The translations under genes were made by a program, and so were the position numbers. From positions 992,001 to 1,056,000 of the forward strand of contig JAMXDE010000007.1 in assembly GCA_026770025.1 (NCBI GenBank): a stretch of 64,000 bases of DNA, in the 5' to 3' direction. Of the stretch, positions 37,001 to 48,402 are shown piece by piece. Source of the DNA: Craspedostauros australis (Eukaryota > Bacillariophyta > Bacillariophyceae > Mastogloiales > Achnanthaceae). A model generated the notes under the pieces. The model was not told where the DNA came from. It worked only from the letters and a program-made list of their open reading frames with translations, and did not search any database. Each line of letters begins with the position of its first letter. Position 1 is the first letter of the stretch.

Positions 37001-40000
37001 CCAACAGACCGGATGCTCCAGGAGCATCAGCAGCCATGTCAGCGTCACCGACGGCAGGCGTAGCATCCCAGGTTGGGAGGACAGCAGGCTGTGGGAGACT
37101 TCCTTGTGTTGATGAGTTGGAAGATCTGGATTGGGCAGATGACTTGGAAGACTTGGAGGATCTGGAAGAGTTGGATGGTCTGGATGATGCCGATGATCCA
37201 GATTGAGCTGATGACCTGGATTGAGCTGATGATCTGGATGAATGAGATGAATGAGATGACTTGGATTGGACAGATGATCTCGATGACCCAGAGACAGAGC
37301 CTGGTCCGACTGACGCTGCTGACGCCACAGATCCGGTTGGAGGTCGGTCTGTCTTGTTGGAATACGATCGTACTGAGTCTTGTGTCCGTGACTGGGACTG
37401 AACGTCAGCCTGAGACTGGGCTTCAGACTGAGATCGAGAGTGGGATCGGGATCTATCTGATTCTTCTGACCCCAGTGATCTTTTTGAGTTTGTGGAACCT
37501 GCAGACGCGCCAACTGACCGGTGGGATGATTTGGACGAGGCGGAGCTTGACGGGTGGGATACCCGAGAAGCACCAGACTGTAACCTTGACCTGGACGATG
37601 TAGATCTAGCTGAGTACTCTGATACGGCTGATCGACTTGATCCTGCAGATACGGATGTCGATGTTGATGCTGATGCCGACGCTGATGAGAAAGATGATCG
37701 CGATCTTGAGCTCAATGTGCTAGATCCGGTCGATCTGCCAGACCTTCTGGATGTACCAGATGCATTGGAGTGCGTGGGAGACTGGGGCACTTCGCTGTCA
37801 TGGCTCCCTGATCGCTGACTTTCATCAAAGCTGTGGGTGTCACCGATCTGGTCCGATGGGTACGGATCAGTTTGAGTCTCCACCACCGATGATTCCTGTA
37901 CTCTGCTGCTGTTGTCTCCAACTGGAGATGCAGCATCTCGTGGTGGATCCACCTCGAATGAGGATGTAGGTGGATCCAGTCGCCGCTGCAGTTGTGGATC
38001 TGATCCAAAAGCTGATTCAGACCCTGATTCTGACCGTGTGTGTGACTGTGAGTGCCTGGATCGCGAGTGAGAACCAGTGGCGGTAGAACGACTGCTGGCA
38101 GAAGCATCAAGATCAAATCTATCACCTCTGCTGCGATCGCTACCGCTACCACTACCACTGTTATTGTCAACACTGTGATTTGCATTGCTGCCATTGATGT
38201 TGCTGCTGCTGTGACTCTGTCGTGTGTGAGATGATTGAGAGTCCTGCGTGTGTTGGGATGTATTGGACTGCTGCGATGAGTGCGACTGTGATGATGCGCG
38301 AGACTGCTTCGACGTGTATGAGGCCCGCGATCTCTGTGACTGACTGCCACCCATCATCGAGCTTCCATGTGATTGGCGTGTAGACACAGATCGACTAGAT
38401 CTGGATCTGCTGCCGTAGTCACTGTCATGATCACTATCAACAGGAGCTTGCTGCTCTGTCTGTGGTGACGGAAGCATGATGTCTGAGATGGGAAGTTGAT
38501 GAGCGGAGTTTGCACTGGTTGCGCCCGATCCCGATCTTGACTTGGAGCTATCGTTGTTGCTTTTGCTTTGACTTCTACTCGCAATTCCTGCGAGGCTGCC
38601 ACCATGGAAGGCTTCGCTACTTGCTGCCGTGATGGTGCCTGGTTGTGAATGGCTGGCATCACCACTGGCCCTTGATCCAGATGATCGTGATGAAGAGGAT
38701 GAGCGGGATGAAGCTGAGGGATCGGGGAGAGTAGTCGGCACGGACATGGGTGCAGATGTGGAAGTATGCGATACTGATGGCGCTGTTGATAGTGCTGACG
38801 ATGGCGCTGACGATGATGGAGGCCGGGATGCGTTGGATGATCCTTTCGATGATCCCTTTGATGAAGCTCTGCTGGATGTTTGGCTGCTTGGTTTACTCCT
38901 GTCTCCGTCAGACTTCACGCTTGATCTTTCTGCGGATTTCCCGCTCCCACCACTGCCGCTGCTACTGCCAGTCTTAGCGCTACTGCGACTCACATTCGAT
39001 CCTCGAGATCCCTTCGATGATACCGACTCTGGTGCAGGGGTTGATGCAGATGCAGCTGCAGGCGAAGACACCGGCGTCGATGCAGATGCAGATGCAGATG
39101 CAGCCAGCACTCCTCGATCCTTCACCAACGAAGTGTCATCAAATGCTGCGATACTGGGCACTCCAGCATCCCATGGCACATCATCGAAAGTCGGTATGCT
39201 GATCTCAGAGTCGGATCCCAACAGACCGGATGATCCAGGAGCATCAGCAGCCATGTCAGCGTCACCGACGGCAGGCGTGGCATCCCAGGTTGGGAGGACA
39301 GCAGGTTGTGGCAGACTTCCTTGTGTTGATGAGTTGGAAGATCTGGATTGGGCAGATGGCTTCGATTGAGCTGATGATCGGGTTTGGGCGGATGCCGATG
39401 ATCTAGATTGAGCTGATGACCTGGATTGAGCGGATGATCTTGAACCAGACGATGATCCAGATGATGATCCGGACGATGATCCAGAGCTTGAGCCCGAAGT
39501 GGCACCAGATGCAGACCTTGATGAGTTTGATACTGAGGATGATCCTGAGGATGAACCCGATGAAGGATCTGATGAATCTGATGACGATCCAGACCCATGA
39601 TCGCTTTGCCACGGCATCAATCCATCATCCACATCAGGCCCTGATCTCGATGCGTCCTCAACAGACTCAGATCCATCAAATAGGCTTGATGCCTTTGGCT
39701 TCGAGGTAGTTCCTTTGCTTCCTCCTCCTGATACCGAGGTTGCTCGGCTTGACTTGCTTGTTTTGCTGGCCACAGATTGGTCTCTCGATGGGCTAGAAAC
39801 GTGGCTAGAAACGTGGCTAGAAACGTGGCTAGAAGCGTGACTGAAGGCGTGGCTAGAAGCACGGCTGGAAGCACGGCTGGAAGCATGGCTTGCTGATGGA
39901 GATGTCGGCAAAGATGCAAACGAAGGTGCGACAACGTCACGAGCTTGTGCGCTTCTGTTGCTCGTGTTCGATGTCTTGCTGTGAGAGCCTCCAGACGACT

Positions 40001-43000
40001 CTGGATGAGGTTGTGAGCTGTGAGATCGGCCACTGCTATCTACGCCTCCTGTTTGACTCATGTTTGCACTTTGGTCCCCAGTGCTGGATAGATCTCCAGT
40101 CCTGGACGAGGCTCGGCTTGTGCTGCTGGAATGCGATGTGACGGAGCCTTGTGTGTTTGGTTGGGACTGGAGTTGAGATTGAGAGTGACCCTCAGACTGC
40201 GACTGAGGGTGGGACCGAGATCCGTCTGATTGCTTTGAGCGATGTGATTGTTCTGAATGTGCTGAAGAATCAGATCCATTGAATGAGAGTGCCTCGAGTT
40301 GCAGTTGCTGTTGTATCGGTGACTTGATTGAAGACTGCGAGTGTACGGAACGAGAATGGGAGGGGCTGGTCCGACTTGCCCGACTGATTGCACTCGCATT
40401 GCTGTTGTGACTTGGTGCCGTACGAGATGCTTGAGATTGGTTCGAGTGCTGAGATGTCTCAGACTGTCGCGATGACTGTGATGGTTGCGATCTCTGTGAC
40501 TGACTGCCACCCGTCATCGAGCTTCCATGAGATTGACGTGTAGACACAGATCGACTAGATCTAGATCTGCTGCCGTAGTCACTGTCATGATCACTATCAA
40601 CAGGAGCTTGCTGCTCTGTCTGTGGTGACGGAACCATGATGTCTGAGATGGGAAGTTGATGAGCGGAGTTTGCACTGGTTGCTCGTGATCCCGATCTTGA
40701 CCCAGATCTTGATCTCGAGCTGTCGCTGTTGCTCTTGCTTCTGCTTTGACTTCTGCTCGCACTTCCTGCGAGGCTACCACCATGGAAGGCTTCGCTACTT
40801 GCTGCCGTGATGATGTCTGGTTGTGAATGGCTGGCATCACCACTGACCCTTGATCCAGATGATCTTGATGAAGAGGATGAGCGAGATGAAGCTGAGACCT
40901 TTGGAGGACGGGTCGGCACAGAAGAGGGCGCAAAAGAAGTTTGAGGTTCTGATGGCACTGGCACTGGCGATGGCTTTGGAGATGGTGGGGGGAGAGATCG
41001 CTTGGATGAAGACTTCGCCGCAGCCTTCGACGAGATCCTGCTCGATGATCCTTTCGATGATCCCTTTGATGAAGCTCTGCTGGATGCTTGGCTGCTTGGT
41101 TTACTCCTGTCTCCGTCAGACTTCACGCTTGATCTTTCTGCAGACTTCCCGCTCTCGCCACTGCCGCTGCTACTGCCAGTCTGAGCGCTACTGCGACTCA
41201 CATTCGATCCTCGAGATCCCTTCGATGATACCGACTCTGGTGCAGGGGTTGATGCAGATGCAGCTGCAGGCGAAGACACCGGCGTCGATGCAGATGCAGA
41301 TGCAGCCAGCACTCCTCGATCCTTCACCAATGAAGTGTCATCAAATGCTGCGATACTGGGCACTCCAACATCCCATGGCACATCATCGAAAGTCGGTATG
41401 CTGATCTCGGAGTCGGATCCCAACAGACCGGATGATCCAGGAGCATCAGCAGCCATGTCAGCGTCACCGACGGCAGGTGTGGCATCCCAGGTTGGGAGGA
41501 CAGCAGGCTGTGGCAGATTTCCTTGTGTTGATGAGTTGGAAGATCTGGATTGGGCAGATGATTTGGAAGACTTGGAGGATCTGGAAGAGTTGGATGGTCT
41601 GGATGATGCCGATGATCCAGATTGAGCTGACGACCTGGATTGAGTGAACGATCTGGATGATTGAGATGAATGAGATGACTTGGATTGGACAGATGATCTC
41701 GATGACCCAGAGACAGAGCCTGGTCCGACTGACGCTGCTGACGCCACAGATCCGGTTGGAGGTCGGTCTGTCTTGTTGGAATACGATCGTACTGAGTCTT
41801 GTGTCGGTGATTGAGACTGAACGTCAGCCTGAGACTGGGCTTCAGACTGAGACTGGGCTTCAGACTGAGACCGAGAGTGGGATCGGGATCCACCTGATTC
41901 TTCTGAGTGTCCCGATCTCTCTGAGTTTGATGGCATGTCTGATCGACTTGATCCTGAAGATACGGATGTCGATGCGGATGCCGATGTGTTGCTGAAGCTC
42001 CCTTGTGACGATCGCCGTGCTGATGCTGATGCCGACGTTGATGAGAAAGATGATCGCGATCTTGAGCTCAATGTGCTAGATCCGGTCGATCTGCCAGACC
42101 TTCTGGATGTACCAGATGCATTGGAGTGCGTGGGAGACTGGGGCACTTCGCTGTCATGGCTCTCTGATCGCTGACTTTCATCAAAGTTCTGCTCAGGACC
42201 GGGAATATCGGTGACCGGAGCAGGGATTGACATCTGGCTGCTTTGGCTCCCGTTTCTCGCGTCATCTGTATGATAGTAACTATGCGGATCAACTCGGCTT
42301 CCTACCATCGATGGTGCCCGTGTCATGCTGCTGTTGTCTCCAACTGGAGATGCAGCATCTCGTGGTGGATTCGCCTCATATGGGGATGTAGGTGGATCCA
42401 GTCGCCGGTGCAGTTGTGGATCTGATCCAAAAGCTAGTTCAGACCCTGATTCTGATTCTGACCGTGTGTGTGACTGTGAGTGTCTGGATCGCGAGTGAGA
42501 ACCAGTGGCGGTAGAACGACTGCTGGCAGAAGCATCAAGATCAAATCCATCACCTCTGCTACGATCGCTACCACTGACCTGACTCCCACTCGCACCAGTC
42601 CTATCGTCGCCACCAAGGCTGTTGAAACTTGATCCAAACGACCCGCGAGCACTGGCGAATGATAACGATCCATCTTCATTCGGAGTATCATTGCGCGACG
42701 ATCGATGTTGGATTCCATCTCTACTGATCTGACTCACGTTGCTGGTCTTGCTGCCGTTGCTGTTGTGACTTGGTGCCGTACGAGATGCTTGAGATTGGTT
42801 CGAGTGCTGAGATGTCTCAGACTGTCGCGATGACTGTGATGGTTGCGATCTCTGTGACTGACTGCCACCCATCATCGAGCTTCCATGTGATTGACGTGTA
42901 GACACAGATCGACTAGATCTGGATCTGCTGCCGTAGTCACTGTCATGATCACTATCAACAGGAACTTGCTGCTCTGTCTGTGGTGACGGAACCATGATGT

Positions 43001-46000
43001 CTGAGATGGGAAGTTGATGAGCGGAGTTTGCACTGGTTGCGCCCGATCCCGATCTTGACCCAGATCTTGACTTGGAGCTGTCGCTATTGCTCTTGCTTTT
43101 GCTTTGACTTCTGCTCGCACTTCCTGCGAGGCTACCACCATGGAAGGCTTCGCCACTTGCTGATGTGATGATGTCTGGTTGTGAATGGCTAGTATCACCA
43201 CTGACCCTTGATCCAGATGATCTTGATGAAGCTGAGGGATCGGAGAGAGCAGTCGGCACGGACATGGGTGCAGATGCGGAAACCTGCGATTCTGATGGCG
43301 CTGGTGATAGCGCTGACCATGATGGAGGCCGGGATGCGTTGGATGATCCCTTCGATGATCCCCTCGATGATCCATTGGATGAAGCTCTGCTGGATACTTG
43401 GCTGCTTGGTTTACTCCTGTCTCCGTCAGACTTCACGCTTGATCTTTCTGCAGACTTCCCGCTCTCACCGCTGCCGCTGCTGTTGCTGTTGCCAGTCTTA
43501 GCGCTACTGCGACTCACATTCGATCCTCGAGATCCCTTCGATGATGTCGATGCTGACACCGACACCGACGCCGGTGCAGCTGCAGGCGAAGACACGGGCG
43601 TCGATGCAGATGCAGATGCAGCCAGCACTCCTCGATCCTTCACCAACGAAGTGTCATCAAATGCTGCGATACTGGGCACTCCAGCATCCCATGGCACATC
43701 ATCAAAGGTCGGTATGCTGATCTCAGAGTCGGATCCCAACAGACCTGATGATCCAGGAGCATCAGCAGCCGTGTCAGCGTCACCGACGGCAGGTGTGGCA
43801 TCCCAGGTTGGGAGGACAGCAGGCTGTGGCAGATTTCCTTGTGTTGATGAGTTGGAAGATCTGGATTGGGCAGATGATTTGGAAGACTTGGAGGATCTGG
43901 AAGAGTTGGATGGTCTGGATGATGCCGATGATCTAGATTGAGCGGATGGCCTGGATTGAGCTGATGATCTGGATGGGTGAGACGATCTGGAAGATCTTGA
44001 GGCAGGTGATGATTCGGACACTGACCCAGAAACAGAGGCAGAAGCAGACGCTGATCCTGAGGACGACGTGAACACAAAAATAGACGGTTTGGATGACCGC
44101 TTCGTGTTTGAGGCACCATCTACAGAGCTGTGTTCGCTGTCGGAGCTACCGCGCTTCTCAGACTTGTGGCTGGCAGCTGAGCTGTCCGAGCTGCTCTGTG
44201 CACGTGATACCAAAGAAGGTGCAGCTTGTTGGTCGGGTTCCGCAGCTTCTTGGCGCATGCCAATTTCTTTGTTGGCTTCCCCTGCATCTGCATCGCCTGG
44301 ATCGTGCCGCTCTTCCGATTGAGGATCAGAACGTTCTTCGTTGCTGTCAGCATCTTGAGATGACACTGGAGTTGACTGCCCAGACACTTCATGGATTTCT
44401 TCCTTCTGTTCATCTGGCATTTGAAGGGATGGTGCCGTCACATCGTTGTCATTTGGCTGGCTGGTGGCTTTGCTGAGGTCATCACCATCATTTGCCTCGG
44501 ACTCATCTTGCATCTCCCACGGAAAGCGCGCTGGCTTGGCGACCTCGTCTTCACTCGAAGATGAGTTGTACCCGTACGGATTGTTGTAGGCGTGATCATC
44601 GCCTTCAATGTCGCTCATTTCAGAATCAAAGTCCATCGGCCGGTATGAACTCGACGAGCTCGATGACCTTGATGGCGACTTTTCCGATTGGCTGCCTTGA
44701 TGCTCGCTCTGGCTGGCCGTCCCCAAAGACTTCACACCCATTTGATCCGAGTCGTCGTCTCCTTCCACCGTGGATGCCTTACTCGAGTCCGCACTGTCCA
44801 GAGATTTCACACCGTAATCATTTGACTCGTCATCCGAGCCTGGCGGTGATACGACAACTGCGCTCTCCGAGTCTTCGGACGCATAACTCCGTTGGCTGTT
44901 GTACGGCGACTCGTTGCTACTCGTCTCTCGGAAGTAATCATCGTCGCTACGGGTCCCTTCATCGCTTCCATAACTCACACCCTCATGTTCGTACGTTTCG
45001 GGGGAGAGGTCCGAGTCAGATCGTTCAGTCCCCTCACTAATGCTGCGTTCGGTGTCTCGATCCCGTGATTCGGTTGGAAACGCACCGCTGGATTCGTCGT
45101 ACCCGTTGGATGAATAAGATCCGTCTGACGAAGCGGTTCCAGCCGATCGTGGCGCTGGTGGGTATGACGAATCGGCATCTGCAGTTTCGTTCCCAGCACT
45201 CTCGCTGGGTTCCAAGCCCGATTCTCCTCCTTCAGAAGGAAGCGGACTCTCCTCCGATGAGGAGGAGACGCGGTCCTCGGAGGAGGAGATGTCGTCCTCG
45301 TCGACTTCTTCGATGGGTTCCAGGAAGGCTCCTTCAAATTCGCCATCTTCGTCGCTGTATTGGTAGGAATGGTCCTCGTAGTGAGACTGGTACAGGTCCG
45401 AGTCATCATCGCTGCTGCCGGACTCTGCGCTTTTCGATTCCCACCAAGGTTTGACAGCATCCGAGCCGTAGCTTTCGTCTGAGTTAGACCGCGTGTCATC
45501 GTCTATCTCCATTATCGTCTCCAAGGGATGTCCAAAGCCATCGTTGTTGAAGGAATCGAAGAAGGAAAGGTTGTCGTAAGAATCGTTGGATTCGTCAGAG
45601 AAGTCATTGTCCCCGTAGGAATCGTACTGCCGATGCTCGGTGTGATCGATGAGGTCCCTGGCTTCTTCCTCCGCGTCGTCGTCGTCTTCTTCTTCCTGAC
45701 GCTCTCCGACAGGTGGAGGTTGACCTCCAGCCTCCTTGACTTCCCACCATGGCAGCACATCCCCAGGTGTTGCAACGAGCGGAGAGCTCTGCTCGAGTTC
45801 TGACTGCGTGTCCACGTTTCTGTTCTGGACAGGGGGTGAGTTCTGGGGAGCTGGTTCATGCAGATGATCGGCATCTCGGTCCGCTGCAACGTCATGCCAA
45901 TCACCATCCGAATGCGGCGAAGTGGGGGACGCGGACGATGCGTACTCGATGTCATCGACGTTGATATTGACCATGTCCGCAGTGTTCAGTCTGTGGCCGC

Positions 46001-46490
46001 TTCTATCGCTGGGACCATTGCTACCGCTATCGCCATTGATGTCGCCACTACTGTTGCTATTGCTGGGGCTGTTCTCATGGTAGTTCTCCACAATGGTACC
46101 TCCTCTATCGCCGTCGTTACTGTCATCATGGTAGTCATTGTGCGTTGGGAACGCTGCGTCTCTGTGTCGGCTCTCCTCCGAATCCGAGCTGGAGGTCATC
46201 ATGATCGCAGGGTTTTGAACGCTCCGCGACAATTCAGTTTCTTGGTGCGGGACAGAAGCCTCCATGGTTCCCCAGTCGTCTACAGGTGCGGACTCTGGTT
46301 CTGGCTCTGCCTCCACTTCAGGCTCTGTTTCCCTTGCGGGCTCTGGCTCTTGCGTAACTTCCACGGGGACTTCCACATGGACGCCACTATCGTTGCTATC
46401 GGCACTGTCCATAGTGATTTTTGTGTGCCTTCGAAGGCACTTTCTCCAGCGGAGGTGCTTCCGAAGGCCGTTTCGGGCCCATCCCCCCAT
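25045..46490 (-). CDS. LRR-B: giant membrane protein, repetitive Ser/Arg-rich tail plus two tandem LRR ectodomains
   Basis: Two exons: 26390..46490 and 25045..26192, intron 197 nt (gtacgt...gtag, phase 1); the joint reads '[17 protein letters not shown]'. Length 7,082 aa from the ATG at 46490, or 7,056 aa from 46412, which has a better start context (A at -3, G at +4). No signal peptide. Residues about 1-790 are acidic and Ser-rich; about 790-5600 hold seven mosaic super-repeats; about 5600-6400 hold unique Ser-rich sequence and a Trp-motif train ending 'ARIDFTGMV'. One TM lies at about 6403-6428 (bases 27120-27205, '[22 protein letters not shown]'). A Pro/Thr stalk and LRR ectodomain 1 end in a Cys cluster ('[12 protein letters not shown]'); a second stalk and ectodomain 2 end '[14 protein letters not shown]'. 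Orientation N-in/C-out is inferred. No enzymatic domain is visible. Confidence 0.83.
26201..26222. repeat. TTG/CAA trinucleotide microsatellite in the LRR-B intron
   Basis: Seven or more TTG units just inside the acceptor of the LRR-B intron (on the minus strand CAA repeats directly before the acceptor). Length change here could affect splicing efficiency. Confidence 0.85.
29600..44030 (-). repeat. Seven-copy coding super-repeat in LRR-B exon 1 (period about 2.1-2.7 kb)
   Basis: A conserved core starting 'STQG[NS]LPQ' and running through '[20 protein letters not shown]' to '[12 protein letters not shown]' occurs seven times, near 43619-43856, 41305-41538, 39103-39338, 36887-37118, 34742-34978, 32491-32722 and 29811-30030. 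A second block ('HQLPIS[DN]IM[VL]PSPQTEQQ', '[15 protein letters not shown]') occurs six times, near 42865-43035, 40510-40670, 38347-38510, 36217-36375, 34005-34165 and 31675-31830. Between them lie variable Ser/Arg/Gln modules present in only some copies. All copies keep the same reading frame. Confidence 0.95.
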
Positions 46491-47342
46491 CTACTCACAC
46501 TCTCGCCCCCAACCGCCACCTGAACATCCTCTCACATTATCCTTCGCCGCATCCGCCTCTTCGCGCGCACGTAGCTGCGCGGCTGACCATTTTCTCCATT
46601 TTTGGCTTTCTCGGAACCGGAAACAGCACATTTTCTTGTTTCGTGGTTGCCTCGAAGGTGCGAACAGGGCTCAGTCAGGTCACGAGCGTTGGGAAATTTT
46701 CGCAAAGGTGCGCCACAACACAACTTTGCACACGACTGCCAACAAGGGCGGATTGAATCGATTGGGTCGATTTTGGGCGCTTTCAGATGTTCTTTTCAGG
46801 CACTGTGCCATGTCGTAGTTCGGAAAAGAACCTCGGTGCGACAATCGTACGTGTGCGCATTGATTAACCTCGATTCTGTCATTTCAAACGCACACGTTGC
46901 TCACATTATGCGGACCTCCGTTCGAACGCTTTCTTCACCTTCGTTCCACCCCATCGAGTTCCCTTTGCCCAAGACAGCGGGTTGCGTTGTGATGTTCCTG
47001 TTCTTCTATCATTCTTCCATCCACCCATTCCTCTCTTCTTTTCTCGTGCGTGTGCATGGTGTGTGATGTGTGGAACGCTTGATGTGTTCCACACTTGTCT
47101 TGAAGCTGTTCGTCGGTGGAGTAGTCTTCGGCTCGCCGGGTCCCTTGACTCTTCGCTCTTGGCACCATGCAACGTCGTGCGGCGTGTGATGGGTGAAGGG
47201 GGTCGGAGCACCCATGAGTCTTTCCTCACAAAGCAGCAACAGCACAATCACAATCATCAGCCGCAGCAACACCAACAGCATCACCAACAGCAGCATCGTC
47301 AGCATCGTCAGCATCAACACCCTCGGCAACTAGTCTTCCACA
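46491..47342. other. Divergent intergenic region, presumed promoters
   Basis: 850 bases between the start of LRR-B (-) and the hypothetical gene at 47343 (+), so it must carry the LRR-B promoter and probably a shared bidirectional one. A CAG/CAT-rich stretch at about 47230-47325 lies just before the plus-strand start. No conserved promoter element could be named with confidence. Confidence 0.4.
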
Positions 47343-48101
47343 ATGAGAATCATCATGGATGCCCCGATGAAGATGCGAGATGGTGTCACAAGCCACAGTG
47401 ACCACACAACGAAGCAGATGCACCAACGTGAATGTTGCTCCGCCCCATCCACCACCGTGCACCCCGCTCTGCCATCAGGACGCGATTCGCCGGATGATGC
47501 CGCGCAACATCCTCCGACCAGCGAAGCCATCGCCGACGGCTACATTGCCGATTCCGAGGACCGTGCGACGGCCACGCTTCACGGGTTCCCCCGCAAACGA
47601 GCTCGCAGATCGCTGCGTCCGACCATTCAACGCGGATGCCGATTCCTACCCCACGACGGTTCCTGGATTCAGCACATTTACGCCAACACGCCGTTGGCGT
47701 GCGTGCGGGATCATCCCGCGGACGATGATCCCTGCATCCTGGTTGCCAACAAGCGCAAGAGGTCGCATCCGCACGTCGTCGATCGCCCGTCGTGTTCGCA
47801 GCGATGGAGGTTGGATTGGGATGCAGCAAATATGACCAACCGTCGGCGGGATGATACGATCAACAGCAACACCAAGAGCAACAGTAACACCCATGTGAAC
47901 AGCGCAAACGAGGACAGTGACGCTTCAGGCGCGGAGGACGAAGAGTTGGAGGCGGATTTGCAAGAATGGCAGGCATTGTGCCTGCTCTCGATGGCCAATA
48001 GGCTGCGGGATGACTGGCAACGAGCCAAGGATGGATATCGGTTCCAGCAGTATCACGACGCGCTGAGTTTGCAAAAGGTATCCAGACTAATGTCATCATA
48101 A
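47343..48101 (+). CDS. Hypothetical protein with basic centre and acidic Glu/Trp C-terminal part
   Basis: Open frame of 252 codons, product not recognised. It has a basic patch 'FPRKRARRSLRP', an Asn/Ser/Thr-rich linker and an acidic helix 'SGAEDEELEADLQEWQALCLL'. Initiation at 47343 or at the ATG 12 bases later. An alternative model splices out 48078-48228 (gtatcc...tttag, phase 0) and continues to 48456, adding 76 codons with a hydrophobic stretch ('TDIAVASAIVIASTVWYMY') and an acidic end; that exon would overlap the 3' end of the ATG6 coding region on the opposite strand by 54 bases, which makes it less likely. The gene is supported mainly by open length and composition, so it is tentative. 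Confidence 0.42.
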   Translation: MRIIMDAPMKMRDGVTSHSDHTTKQMHQRECCSAPSTTVHPALPSGRDSPDDAAQHPPTSEAIADGYIADSEDRATATLHGFPRKRARRSLRPTIQRGCRFLPHDGSWIQHIYANTPLACVRDHPADDDPCILVANKRKRSHPHVVDRPSCSQRWRLDWDAANMTNRRRDDTINSNTKSNSNTHVNSANEDSDASGAEDEELEADLQEWQALCLLSMANRLRDDWQRAKDGYRFQQYHDALSLQKVSRLMSS

Positions 48102-48402
48102 CAGAGAAGGTGCGCTTGTGTGTGCACATAAGAATTGGCGGCGCAGCACACATCTTCATACGTACTCGTGGAGTAGTCGGTACAGTACGATCGACGTGTA
48201 ATAGTCTTCATTTCTTTGCACAGTTTAGTGCAATAGATTCTGGTTGATTGTCTATCGTCTCAAGTATGCGTTCGACGAGTATCAACAGCGACACACTCGA
48301 AATGACGCCTTCTCGATTGCTACTGGTATGCCGCATCTTGGCACCGACATCGCTGTTGCCAGTGCCATTGTCATTGCGAGTACCGTATGGTACATGTACG
48401 CA
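48102..48402. other. Intergenic between convergent genes
   Basis: Short spacer between the hypothetical gene (+) and ATG6 (-). It may instead be the intron and last exon of the hypothetical gene (see that entry). Nothing else is seen. Confidence 0.35.

Noticed and set aside
29600-45000. Many long Asp/Leu-rich open frames on the plus strand opposite LRR-B
   Set aside because: They are antisense shadows: Ser codons such as TCA, TCG and ATC-containing repeats read as Asp/Leu/Met on the other strand and repeat with the same period. They have no start or splice logic of their own.
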